A stretch of DNA of 7,681 bases from Deltaproteobacteria bacterium (GCA_003520425.1 DOUU01000277.1:737-8417), one strand, 5' to 3'. Shown: positions 1-6,822, counted from the first letter of the stretch. The notes: generated by a model not told the origin, from the letters alone. Made by a program: numbers and translations.

Positions 1-680
1 GTGGGTCGCTCGCGGACATGCAATGCCGGGGTCACGGGCTGGAGCACAAGAAGGGTCGCGGGCGACACCAGGGCGATGCGCCGGCAAGCCTCGTCAATCT
101 CCTCGTCTCGTGACGAGGGAGCGATCACCATTTTCACGACGACCTCGGGTGCGGCGAGCGCAACGCGCAGGAACCGCTCGTGCAGCTCGTGGAAATCCGC
201 GCTCGGGCCGCTCCTTGGGTCCGACTCTCGGCGTACGTCGCTCGCCAGTTTCCAGTCCATCGAGACGACGTCGATCGTCTCCACGACTTTGGCGAGCGAA
301 TCCACAGCGATCCCGTGGGTCTCGAGCAGGATTCGGGGGCCGCGAGCCCGCAGACCCCGCGCCAGGAAGTCCACGGCGTGCGGTTGCAGGAGAGGTTCTC
401 CTCCCGTGAGACTCACGAATCGGTGCGATCGCGCTTCGAGGAGGTCGGCCGCCTCGAGGACTTCTTCGAGAGGCACCGGGTTTGGCCGAACGCGAAAGCG
501 CACACTTCCGCGCGCCGTCTCGATGCGACACTCACGTGCCGGGCGCCAGGTGTGCGCGGAGTCGCACCAGTTGCAGCGGAGGTCACACTCGCCAAGGCGC
601 ACGAAGAGCGTGCTCTCACCGACGTGAGGGCCCTCACCCTGTACGGACGAGAAGATCTCGACGAGATTCGCCGTGCTCAG
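1..680 (-). CDS. queE: 7-carboxy-7-deazaguanine synthase QueE (radical SAM), 3' end beyond window
   Basis: QueE converts 6-carboxy-5,6,7,8-tetrahydropterin to 7-carboxy-7-deazaguanine, a step of cytosolic queuosine/7-deazaguanine synthesis, using S-adenosylmethionine and a 4Fe-4S cluster. Visible: the family opening EIFSSVQGEG (about residues 8-17), the radical-SAM triad CDLRCNWC (C32, C36, C39; CX3CX2C), the SAM-binding LTGGEPLLQ (91-99), ETHG (120-123) and SMDWKLASD (140-148), then VVKMVIAPSS. All are in the usual order. The reading frame stays open to base 1, giving 226 codons; the C-terminus is outside the window. Start: no ATG, GTG or TTG occurs in this frame between roughly 40 codons upstream and the QGEG motif, so I chose CTG at 680. 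A GAGGG lies about nine bases before it, and 5 nt separate it from the upstream stop. Another CTG at 689 overlaps that stop as CTGA but has no room for a ribosome site. The function is firm; the start is less so. Confidence 0.93.
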   Translation of the reverse strand, partial: MSTANLVEIFSSVQGEGPHVGESTLFVRLGECDLRCNWCDSAHTWRPARECRIETARGSVRFRVRPNPVPLEEVLEAADLLEARSHRFVSLTGGEPLLQPHAVDFLARGLRARGPRILLETHGIAVDSLAKVVETIDVVSMDWKLASDVRRESDPRSGPSADFHELHERFLRVALAAPEVVVKMVIAPSSRDEEIDEACRRIALVSPATLLVLQPVTPALHVRERP

Positions 681-685
681 GCGTG

Positions 686-3541
686 TCAGCCCTCGAGGAT
701 GGAGCGCCCCATCGCGATCTCCGCCAGTGCCTCGTCGATGCGTTCGGAGTGCGCAGCGACCCCTCGGATCCGAAAACGCGCGACGTGGTCTGCATCGGGC
801 AGGCGCTCAATCCAGCCGTGCTTTCCGACCAGATGCTCGACCATGCCGAGCAGGTCGAGGGAGCGCCGGGTCGAGCCCTCGTCTCCTCCCAAGACAAAGC
901 TCTCCTCTCCCTCCGTCCACGCCAACGAGAGTTCGGCGGCGTAGCGTTCTCGGGCGATGCGTGCGGAAAGAAAGGCGTCGAGCCCTGCCGGCACCGGCAC
1001 CATCACGAGGACGTAGCCCCCGAAGTGCACGAGTCGAAAATCGCGTCCGGCGACAAAATCCGCCTCCGCGGGCAGCGGCGGGCAGGCCACAAGCGCCGCA
1101 TCCCGGGACAGGTCGCTCGGGCGACCCGCGAGCAGCGGCTCGAGCTCCGCGCGGCGGTCACCGGAGCGCGCGGCGGCAGCTTCGAGCCGCGACCACCAGA
1201 CGCGACCCCAACGCTCGAAGTCGTGCTGCGTGAACCGACCCATCATGAGATCCACCAGCTTGTCAGAGAACCGGCTGCGGCGGGTGAAGGTGGAAAGCAC
1301 GAGGGGAATGGAGCTGCGGGTGTGTGGCGCGATGTGTGCTGCCTCGCGACCGATCGCTTCGCGCAGGGCCTCGATGTCCTCCGGCGGCCACTCGTGGTGA
1401 TCGAACCAGAAGATGCGGTCGCGGTACAGGCTCGCTGTCTGGATCGTCTCTCGCGCTGGGGATGCCATGAATCCGATCACGTAGATCGGTGTTTCCTCAC
1501 GCAGGTCTGGAGCCACCCCCCGGAAGAACGTCATGAGATCGGGTTGGGGGTAGACCCAGATGCCTTCCAGCATGCGAAGGTCTCGAGCGAGCAGCGTCGC
1601 TGCAGCGAGCGAGTCACGATCCGCGTGGGCCACGATCGCGGCTCGCCGCGGGCGCGGCGGCCTTGCCGGGCGTGCAGGCTCAGGAAGGGGCTCGACCTTC
1701 GCGATCCGTGCGCGCCGGCGCAGCTCGCGCTCGCGCCGCATCCGTTCGCGTTCGGGGTCGGCCTCTTCTTCGCCTTCTTCCTCCTCGTCATACGAGGGCT
1801 CAGGCTCTTCAACGAACTCGGGAACGTCCCCCGCAAGGGGCGCGAGCGTCTCTCCGAGCTCGGACTCCTCCTCGAGTTCGGGCTCGCCGGCCGGAGGAGG
1901 GAGTGGACGCTCGCCTTCAGCGGTAGCCTCCTCGGGGCCACCGGACTCGCCCTCGCCCCCCTCTCCCCGACGCACGCGGCCGCGTCCGCGACCACGGCGG
2001 CGCCGTCGCCTGCGACGCCCCTCAAGGTCCTCTCCTGGCCCCGCTCCCCCGGCCTCCTCTTCCGCTAGCTCGAACAGCGACACCTCCTCGAAGCGAGGGG
2101 CCGGGGCACGCTCGCGCGGCGCGGCTTCGGGCTCGCGTGTTCTAGGTCGGGGGGAGGGTGACGGCGTGTACTCCGAGAAGCCGGGAAGCCCCTCTTCCTC
2201 CGGCTCCGCTGCCCCGGGGCGCTCCCCCGCGGGCCTTGCGGCTGGGGCCGTGGTTGGCCGTTCCGCACGGCGGGCTCCGCCGTACGCCCGGGGAGCCTGC
2301 TCTTGGGGCGGCGCGGAAGGTGCAACGCGCGCGGGGCGCGCGAGGGGTGCGGGCTCCTGTGCCTCTGCCCCTTTGCCTGCGCCCGTGATGAGGCGCAGTT
2401 CCGGCTCGCGACTGCCCGCCCCCGCAATTTCGTATCGGATCACTTCCACGGCCAGGACACCCAACACCCGAGTGACGGCCGGCTCATATCGCTCCGCCCC
2501 GAGCACAAGGCACGGAGACTCGAGCCGGACCGGAGGCGGCACAGGCTCGAGCAAGCCGGGGAGCGCCGGAGCAAGTGCCGTGGCGGCGTCGAGGATCGGT
2601 CCGAGGGCCGAGAGGGTGAGCTGCGCGCGCAAGGCACCCACGGCGGGGCGACCCGCGGCCGTTACCGCAGCGAAATCGAGAGCGTCGACGTCCCGCCCGC
2701 CGAGAGGCCAGCGCACGATCGCGCGCAGGCCCGCGGCCTCCGCGAGGCGCGGGGCAAGACGCGAGCGCAGGCCGAGCTCGCCGTCGCGAACCTCACGGTC
2801 ATTCAGGTGCTTGCGCAGCGAACCCTCGAGGCGATCGAGCGCATCGGCGAGGGCCTCCGCAGCCAGCCGCTCCGTGCGCCGGCCCCCGACCCAGGTATCA
2901 AGGAGCACGCCGTCCTCGTCCACCCGCACAGCGGCCACGCGGCGAGCGAGGAGTACAAGCTCGACCGAGCGCCCCACGCCGCGGACCGCGCCGCCGTGCT
3001 TCGCCGCAAGGCCTGAAATCGCCGCGAGCGCGCGACGGCACAGCTCCTGATCCGCGGGGCGCGCGAGGTGGCGATGCACCTGGGAGGGAGCGACCACCGC
3101 AGGAGGGCCCATGGGTTCCGCCTCGACGGTCGTAGGAAGTGCTTCGAGCTGAGGGAGCGTCTCGGCGCGGAGGGCAAAGGGCAACTCACCCACGAGCCCG
3201 AGCCGCTGGCGAGAGGCCAGGCTCCAGCTGGGCGCAACCGCCACCGCTGTCCCCTGGAAGCCCTCTTGCTCCGCGAGCCGGGAGGCCACAGCGACGGCCG
3301 CGATCAGCGCGTCCCCCCCCGAACGCGACACTGCGACAAGACAGCGCTCCCCTGCCTCCGACTCGCCACTGCCCAGGAGGGCAAGGCTCGCCGGAACCTC
3401 CTCCGCCACCAACGGTGCGAGCGAGACCGCGGGGATGCGGGGGTCTTCGCCCACCCGCGAAAGCCACTGCGGATCAATGCCGCTCAAGTGCCCGTCGTCG
3501 CCGCTTCCCCCACGGCGCCGACGTCCGAACCTTCTCCGCAT
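686..3541 (-). CDS. Large protein with unknown N-terminal region, long charged disordered linker and C-terminal DHH/DHHA1-like phosphoesterase domain
   Basis: The 951-aa protein has three parts. Residues 1 to about 387 look folded (alternating hydrophobic strands and helices) but I do not recognise them; around D284-R305 a DVDALDFAAV...GRPAVGALR pattern faintly recalls a nuclease core without its Lys. Residues about 388-620 are a low-complexity Pro/Ala/Glu/Arg linker holding eight consecutive arginines (509-516) followed by GRGRGRVRR, and an acidic block at 585-595 before an Arg-rich helix. Residues about 626-951 resemble DHH-family phosphoesterases: HADRDS (H639, D641, D643) followed by a helix, then FDHHEW (D714, H715, H716). 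The usual second-motif Asp seems to be Gly (YVIGF, G690), and the DHHA1-type GGGH is DADH (916-919). The family includes nanoRNases, RecJ and cyclic-dinucleotide phosphodiesterases; whether this one is catalytic is unclear. AGGAG at 3555-3551 serves ATG 3541; TTG 3544 is an in-frame alternative. It ends 5 nt before queE. No signal peptide or membrane segment is seen, so it is probably cytosolic. Confidence 0.85.
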   Translation of the reverse strand: MRRRFGRRRRGGSGDDGHLSGIDPQWLSRVGEDPRIPAVSLAPLVAEEVPASLALLGSGESEAGERCLVAVSRSGGDALIAAVAVASRLAEQEGFQGTAVAVAPSWSLASRQRLGLVGELPFALRAETLPQLEALPTTVEAEPMGPPAVVAPSQVHRHLARPADQELCRRALAAISGLAAKHGGAVRGVGRSVELVLLARRVAAVRVDEDGVLLDTWVGGRRTERLAAEALADALDRLEGSLRKHLNDREVRDGELGLRSRLAPRLAEAAGLRAIVRWPLGGRDVDALDFAAVTAAGRPAVGALRAQLTLSALGPILDAATALAPALPGLLEPVPPPVRLESPCLVLGAERYEPAVTRVLGVLAVEVIRYEIAGAGSREPELRLITGAGKGAEAQEPAPLARPARVAPSAPPQEQAPRAYGGARRAERPTTAPAARPAGERPGAAEPEEEGLPGFSEYTPSPSPRPRTREPEAAPRERAPAPRFEEVSLFELAEEEAGGAGPGEDLEGRRRRRRRRGRGRGRVRRGEGGEGESGGPEEATAEGERPLPPPAGEPELEEESELGETLAPLAGDVPEFVEEPEPSYDEEEEGEEEADPERERMRRERELRRRARIAKVEPLPEPARPARPPRPRRAAIVAHADRDSLAAATLLARDLRMLEGIWVYPQPDLMTFFRGVAPDLREETPIYVIGFMASPARETIQTASLYRDRIFWFDHHEWPPEDIEALREAIGREAAHIAPHTRSSIPLVLSTFTRRSRFSDKLVDLMMGRFTQHDFERWGRVWWSRLEAAAARSGDRRAELEPLLAGRPSDLSRDAALVACPPLPAEADFVAGRDFRLVHFGGYVLVMVPVPAGLDAFLSARIARERYAAELSLAWTEGEESFVLGGDEGSTRRSLDLLGMVEHLVGKHGWIERLPDADHVARFRIRGVAAHSERIDEALAEIAMGRSILEG

Positions 3542-3561
3542 CAAGAATTTCTCCTGTCCCG

Positions 3562-3912
3562 CTAGCTGCTTTCCGCGCCCGCGGGTGTGAGCACGAGCGC
3601 TCCGGCCTCCACCAGGGCGGCGGTGGCCTCAAGCACGACGCGCTGAAGTTCGGCAAGAAGGCGGTCGTTCGCAACTACGCCCGCCACCAGATCTTTCTGA
3701 CTCGCAAAATCGAGAAGCATCCCGCCCACGAGCTTGCGATCGGAGAGCAGGTGCTTGAGCAACCGATTCCAGCGACTGAGCGGCACCTCAAAGCGCAGGT
3801 CTCGCATCTCTCCGAGGTCCTCCGGCAATCCCTCTCGCAAGATGCCGAGGAGGACCGACTCTGCCCCCCGCGCGAGCGACACGCGCCAGACCTTGCCCTG
3901 AGCCAGCAGCAC
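3562..3912 (-). CDS. Conserved-looking hypothetical protein, 116 aa
   Basis: I do not recognise this protein. It is 116 aa, starts at GTG, and is soluble in appearance, with no signal peptide, no transmembrane segment and no cysteine. The N-terminal third (GKVWRVSLARGAESVLLGILREGLP) suggests a small beta-alpha unit; the rest is mostly helical, rich in Leu/Ala/Val, with a long amphipathic helix around LLAELQRVVLEATAALVEAG near the C-terminus that could mediate association. The start is well supported by a strong Shine-Dalgarno (TAGGAGG) four bases upstream that overlaps the stop of the preceding gene. It lies 8 nt after the 387-aa gene and 20 nt before the large DHH-like gene, so it is almost certainly co-expressed with both. 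Its place between two uncharacterised genes suggests it may be their partner; that is inference. Reality as a gene is likely from its start signal and packing; function is unknown. Confidence 0.8.
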   Translation of the reverse strand: MLLAQGKVWRVSLARGAESVLLGILREGLPEDLGEMRDLRFEVPLSRWNRLLKHLLSDRKLVGGMLLDFASQKDLVAGVVANDRLLAELQRVVLEATAALVEAGALVLTPAGAESS

Positions 3913-3916
3913 CTTT

Positions 3917-3923
3917 CCTCCTA
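3917..3923 (-). promoter_or_regulatory. Strong Shine-Dalgarno overlapping the upstream stop codon
   Basis: The minus strand reads TAGGAGG at 3923-3917, then AAAG, then GTG at 3912. The TAG is the stop codon of the 387-aa gene, so termination and ribosome binding for the 116-aa gene share bases, a typical arrangement for translational coupling. It is the best ribosome binding site in the window and fixes the GTG start. Confidence 0.8.
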
Positions 3924-5084
3924 CGGCTTCACGATGAGCGAGGATTGTTCCTCCTCGCGAAGCTTCTCAAGCACAGGACCGAGCGTGGTCTCCACCAGGG
4001 CTCGCGCCACCGGCTGGTCCGCGGCCGAACTCTCTCGCAGGCCGCGCGCGGCTGCGAGACACGACCTGGCGTCGTCCTCTTTCCCCCTCTTCCACAATAT
4101 GTAGGCCGTCTCCTCAAGCCGCGCCGCCGTACGCTCGGTCCGCGCCGGGTCGAAGATCAGGGCGATCGCCTCTTTGAGGGCAGCCTCGGTTCGATCGCGG
4201 CGCTGCGCGCCGGAGACGATGAGTCGGCTCTTCATCGCTTCTTGCAGCGCTTCAGCCGCCTTCCGAAGCACCGGCGGGGGTGCGGGCCAGGGCCCGAGCT
4301 CGCCGGAGACCACGAGCTCGGCTGCGCGTTTGCCCGTGTCATGGGAGAGCTCCCGAAGCCCCTCCCGCGCGAGCTCACCCGGAGTGCGCGCGTCGGCGGC
4401 GTGGCTCGTGACACGACTTCGCCACTCGGCGAAGGCGCGCGGGAAGGCGCGATCGGAGGGCTGGCCCGCGGCGATGCGCGCGACGAGTGCGCGCAGGGAA
4501 TCGGCCGCCACCTCGATTGTCGGCGAGCCCTGCCGCGACAGGGCCGTTCGCACGAAGCGTCGGGCCTCGCCTCGCGTCGCCGTGTAGGCCGAAAACTCGA
4601 CCACCCCACGCTCTTCGTCGAGCACCATCTCAAAAATGTGTGTTCCCGCTCCTGCGGCCGATTCCACAAGGTAGGCGACGCGCGCACCCGATGGATCGAT
4701 CGGCGAGAAGAAGGCCGCCTCAATCGCCTCCTCGACTCGCGGGAGTGTCGCCACAACCCTTCGCGGAGGCGGAGGCGGCGGGGCGATGCCGCGCGCCCGA
4801 AGCCCGTGGAGCACGCGTCGCAGCGCCTTGCGGCCTGCTTTTGCGAGTGCGGCCTCCTCCACGCCAAACAGGGCTTGGAGTCCCGATTCTTCGTCGCACC
4901 AAGCACTGGCGAGTTCGGCACCGGCATCCGGCTCGTGGGAGAGCAGCCAGGTCAGGACCGCTACGCGATCGGCGGGTCCGAGCGCCGCCAAGACCCGCGA
5001 CGGATCGCCGTTGGCAGGACGGATCGAGTCCCCAAGCTGAGGGAGCGCCGAGGCAGCTCCCTCGAGTGCTTCCGCGAGGCTCAC
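3921..5084 (-). CDS. Uncharacterised 387-aa protein with hexaproline linker
   Basis: I do not recognise this family. From GTG 5084 the protein has 387 residues in three visible parts: a helical N-terminal region (1 to about 100, ending in the basic helix KALRRVLHGLRARG), a hinge with six consecutive prolines (102-107), a middle segment with beta-strand character (about 125-185, around GARVAYLVESA and GVVEFSAYTATRGEARRF), and a helical C-terminal half (about 200-387) rich in Ala, Glu and Arg, ending with ALVETTLGPVLEKLREEEQ. No signal peptide or membrane segment is visible. Start choice: a TTG at 5108 would add eight residues, but GTG 5084 overlaps the cutA stop as GTGA and has GAAGAGG seven bases upstream, so I prefer it. 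The six-proline run probably needs EF-P for efficient translation (general knowledge). The gene is translationally coupled to cutA before it and abuts the 116-aa gene after it. Function is unknown; a scaffold or helical-repeat role is only a guess. Confidence 0.85.
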   Translation of the reverse strand: MSLAEALEGAASALPQLGDSIRPANGDPSRVLAALGPADRVAVLTWLLSHEPDAGAELASAWCDEESGLQALFGVEEAALAKAGRKALRRVLHGLRARGIAPPPPPPRRVVATLPRVEEAIEAAFFSPIDPSGARVAYLVESAAGAGTHIFEMVLDEERGVVEFSAYTATRGEARRFVRTALSRQGSPTIEVAADSLRALVARIAAGQPSDRAFPRAFAEWRSRVTSHAADARTPGELAREGLRELSHDTGKRAAELVVSGELGPWPAPPPVLRKAAEALQEAMKSRLIVSGAQRRDRTEAALKEAIALIFDPARTERTAARLEETAYILWKRGKEDDARSCLAAARGLRESSAADQPVARALVETTLGPVLEKLREEEQSSLIVKP

Positions 5085-5422
5085 GGCGCCGCCTCTTCGC
5101 GCAGCCAAGCGAGGTAGCGCTCACTGCCGCCGAGGATACCGACCGCGATCAGCTCGGGGAGTTCGTAGGGATGGAGTTCCTGCACGCGCCTGCTCAAGGC
5201 GGCCAGGCGGTCCTCCCTCGTCTTGATCACGAGCAATACCTCATCATCCTCTTGGACGGCCCCCGCCCACCGATAGGTCGAGCGAACGCCGGGCAGAAGG
5301 TTGACGCAGGCCGCAAGCCGCTCCTCCACCAAGGCTCGCGCAAGGCGTCTCCCCACCTCAGGGTCGGGTGCAGTTACGAACACCACCTGCAGCGGCGCCG
5401 CCAGCGCCTCAGACGGGCTCAT
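5081..5422 (-). CDS. cutA: CutA1 family divalent-cation tolerance protein
   Basis: CutA1 proteins are small trimeric ferredoxin-like proteins, structurally akin to PII signalling proteins, named for copper tolerance in E. coli; their true biochemical role is unsettled. The 113-aa product shows the family signature throughout: VVFVTAPDPEVGRRLARALV (13-32), EERLAACVNLLPGVRSTYRW (33-52) with C39 and W52, EVLLVIKT (61-68), HPYELPEL (84-91) and YLAWL near the end. Length is normal for the family. I chose ATG 5422, which overlaps the end of the dGTPase gene by 14 nt; upstream in-frame codons would lie deeper inside that gene, and GTG codons at residues 13-14 would cut into the first strand. No signal peptide is present, so it is cytoplasmic. 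Its stop overlaps the GTG of the next gene. Identity is firm; its job among nucleotide enzymes is unknown. Confidence 0.95.
   Translation of the reverse strand: MSPSEALAAPLQVVFVTAPDPEVGRRLARALVEERLAACVNLLPGVRSTYRWAGAVQEDDEVLLVIKTREDRLAALSRRVQELHPYELPELIAVGILGGSERYLAWLREEAAP
5092..5098 (-). promoter_or_regulatory. Ribosome binding site deciding the GTG 5084 start
   Basis: The minus strand reads GAAGAGG at 5098-5092, seven bases before the GTG at 5084, inside the last codons of cutA. This favours the GTG that overlaps the cutA stop (GTGA) over the TTG at 5108. Confidence 0.6.
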
Positions 5423-6569
5423 GCGGATCCAGCAACTTCTTGTGCTCGGCAAGAGCGAACCGATCGGTCATCCCAGCGATGTAGTCGGCGATCACGCGGG
5501 CTTCGCCGTCTCTTGCGAACCTTGCGGTCACGTGCCTTGGCAGCTGACGCGGATCGTCCCGATAGATTCGGTACAGATCTCCGAGGATCCGCTCCGCCTT
5601 GCGGTTCATGCGCAGCACCCGGGGGTGATGATAGAGGTTTTCGAAGAGGAAGCGCTTGAGGTTCCGTGCCGCCTGTGCGATCTCATCCGAAGGCCGGACA
5701 AGAGCAGTCGTCGAGGCCCGAATCTCATCGACCGATCGAGCGCCGAGCTGGTCCAACCTCGCCGCACTCTCTTCGACGACGTCCGTCACGATCCGGTTGA
5801 TGAGTGCCACAATGATCTGCGCGCGCAAAACCCCCTCGGACGCACCCGCGGTGCGCTGCTCTACGGTGCGCCGCATCTGCGACCACAGGTCGCACGGCTC
5901 GAGCATCTCGAGCGTGAGCAGACCCGAGCGCAGCCCATCGTCGAGGTCGTGGTTGGTATATGCGATCTCGTCCGCGAGATCGGCCAGCTGCGCCTCGAGC
6001 GAGCGCTCCGGCGTCTGCGGCGGGAGCGGTACCGGGTGCTCCCAGGACGCTCCATGTTTCACAATCCCCTCGCGCGTCTCCTGGGTCAGGTTGAGCCCCC
6101 GGAAGCCGGGGTATCGCTCCTCGAGGAGGTCCACGACGCGGAGGGATTGACGGTTGTGATCAAACCCTCCCGCGTCCTTCAAGAGGCGGTGGAGCGCACG
6201 CTCGCCTGCGTGACCGAACGGGGTATGACCCAAGTCGTGTGCGAGGACGATGGCCTCGGCAAGGTCCTCGTTCAGCCGGAGGGCTCGCGCCATGGTGCGA
6301 GCGATCTGGGCTCCCTCCAAGCTGTGCGTGAGGCGTGTACGGTAGTGGTCACCCTCGTGGTAGACGAACACCTGCGTCTTGTACTCGAGGCGCCGGAAGG
6401 CGCGTGAGTGCACGACCCGGTCCCGGTCGCGCTGGAACGCTGTTCGATAGGCGTGGGCGGCCTCGGGCACGATGCGCCCTTTGGATTCAGCACTCTTGAC
6501 CGCATACGGGGCAAGCCGCTCCAGCTCTTCCTTCTCGTAGCTCTCGCGGGTCCGCAGGAACACACTCAC
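5409..6569 (-). CDS. dgt: dGTPase-like HD-domain deoxynucleotide triphosphohydrolase
   Basis: This family cleaves dNTPs, classically dGTP, to the deoxynucleoside plus triphosphate, limiting dNTP pools. The 386-aa product has the complete HD metal-binding set: H82 in LTHSLEGAQIAR, H111-D112 in LAHDLGHTPFGHAGE, and D200 in LADEIAY. Other family hallmarks are HSRAFRRLEYKTQVF (54-68), GFDHNRQSLRVV (135-146), ENLYHHPRV (310-318) and ADYIAGMTDRFA near the C-terminus. The length and the NHDLDDGL segment fit the shorter type-2 dGTPase-like subfamily rather than the longer E. coli Dgt type, so strict dGTP specificity is not assured. The start GTG 6569 overlaps the stop of the preceding small gene (GTGA); a second GTG at 6563 with AAGGTGA before it is possible. 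The end overlaps cutA by 14 nt. The enzyme is cytosolic. Related dGTPases also act in phage defence, but nothing nearby supports that here. Confidence 0.95.
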   Translation of the reverse strand: MSVFLRTRESYEKEELERLAPYAVKSAESKGRIVPEAAHAYRTAFQRDRDRVVHSRAFRRLEYKTQVFVYHEGDHYRTRLTHSLEGAQIARTMARALRLNEDLAEAIVLAHDLGHTPFGHAGERALHRLLKDAGGFDHNRQSLRVVDLLEERYPGFRGLNLTQETREGIVKHGASWEHPVPLPPQTPERSLEAQLADLADEIAYTNHDLDDGLRSGLLTLEMLEPCDLWSQMRRTVEQRTAGASEGVLRAQIIVALINRIVTDVVEESAARLDQLGARSVDEIRASTTALVRPSDEIAQAARNLKRFLFENLYHHPRVLRMNRKAERILGDLYRIYRDDPRQLPRHVTARFARDGEARVIADYIAGMTDRFALAEHKKLLDPHEPV

Positions 6570-6766
6570 CTTGAATGGGGTCCCTCGCGCTCTGCGTCGC
6601 GGATCACGCGTTCGAGCTGTGCGCGGGAAGCATCGTCAATCTCTGCGTGCGGGAGGGCGTTGGGATGCGGCTTTGCCGGCAGAGCGGCACGCCGTCCCGT
6701 CGCAACAGCGAAGAACGCCGCGACTGCCAAAGCGATTCCGAGAACAGCCACGAGCCAGCGCTTCAC
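6566..6766 (-). CDS. Small single-pass membrane-anchored protein, 66 aa
   Basis: From GTG 6766 the product is 66 aa with a short basic start (VKRWL), a hydrophobic helix of about 20 residues (LVAVLGIALAVAAFFAVATG), then a hydrophilic tail containing HAEIDDASRAQLERVIRDAERE, predicted helical and outside the membrane. The topology looks like an N-terminal signal anchor with the tail in the periplasm; no lipobox is seen. I do not recognise a named family. The GGGAG about 11 bases upstream of GTG is a modest ribosome site. The frame stays open upstream to 7009, with an ATG at 6859, but a longer product would bury the anchor behind an Arg/Pro-rich stretch and cross the promoter, so I prefer the short form. 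It is the first gene of the minus-strand run and its stop overlaps the dGTPase start. Being short and unrecognised, it is less certain than its neighbours. Confidence 0.65.
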   Translation of the reverse strand: MKRWLVAVLGIALAVAAFFAVATGRRAALPAKPHPNALPHAEIDDASRAQLERVIRDAEREGPHSR

Positions 6767-6800
6767 GCGCGCAGAGTCTCCCGGGGAGGATCGAAGTGAC

Positions 6801-6822
6801 GCGCCGCGAGGACGAGCGGCGC
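6801..6822. repeat. Perfect 7-bp inverted repeat in the divergent intergenic region
   Basis: GCGCCGC (6801-6807) and GCGGCGC (6816-6822) are exact inverse complements around an 8-nt loop. In the predicted operon leader this would form an all-G/C stem about 35 nt before the GTG at 6766. No T-run follows on either strand, so it is not an intrinsic terminator. It could be an RNA structure or an operator, or chance in GC-rich DNA. Confidence 0.5.

Noticed and set aside
482..2068. Long plus-strand open frame with a hydrophobic stretch that looks like a membrane helix
   Set aside because: It lies antisense to the DHH-like gene. Its Phe/Leu-rich part (about 1755-1800) is just the complement of Glu codons (GAA/GAG to TTC/CTC) in the acidic block, and its residues match no family.
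1560..3050. Plus-strand open frame of almost 500 codons, very rich in Ser and Arg
   Set aside because: Composition bias typical of an antisense frame in GC-rich DNA; it covers the disordered linker of the minus-strand gene.
3945..5117. Plus-strand open frame of about 390 codons opposite the unrecognised 387-aa gene
   Set aside because: The minus-strand frame has a coupled GTG start and ribosome site and fits the operon; the plus-strand product is Arg/Gly/His-rich without motifs.
5301..6407. Plus-strand open frame of about 370 codons
   Set aside because: Antisense to dGTPase and cutA, both of which are identified by motifs.
1..6569. Anti-phage or DNA 7-deazaguanine (Dpd-type) modification locus suggested by queE plus dGTPase
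   Set aside because: No transglycosylase, DpdA-like, QueC/QueD/FolE genes or nuclease/helicase partners are in the window; QueE looks like the ordinary queuosine enzyme.
6801..6822. Intrinsic terminator at the GC inverted repeat
   Set aside because: No T-run follows the stem on either strand, and it sits at the start of the operon, not its end.
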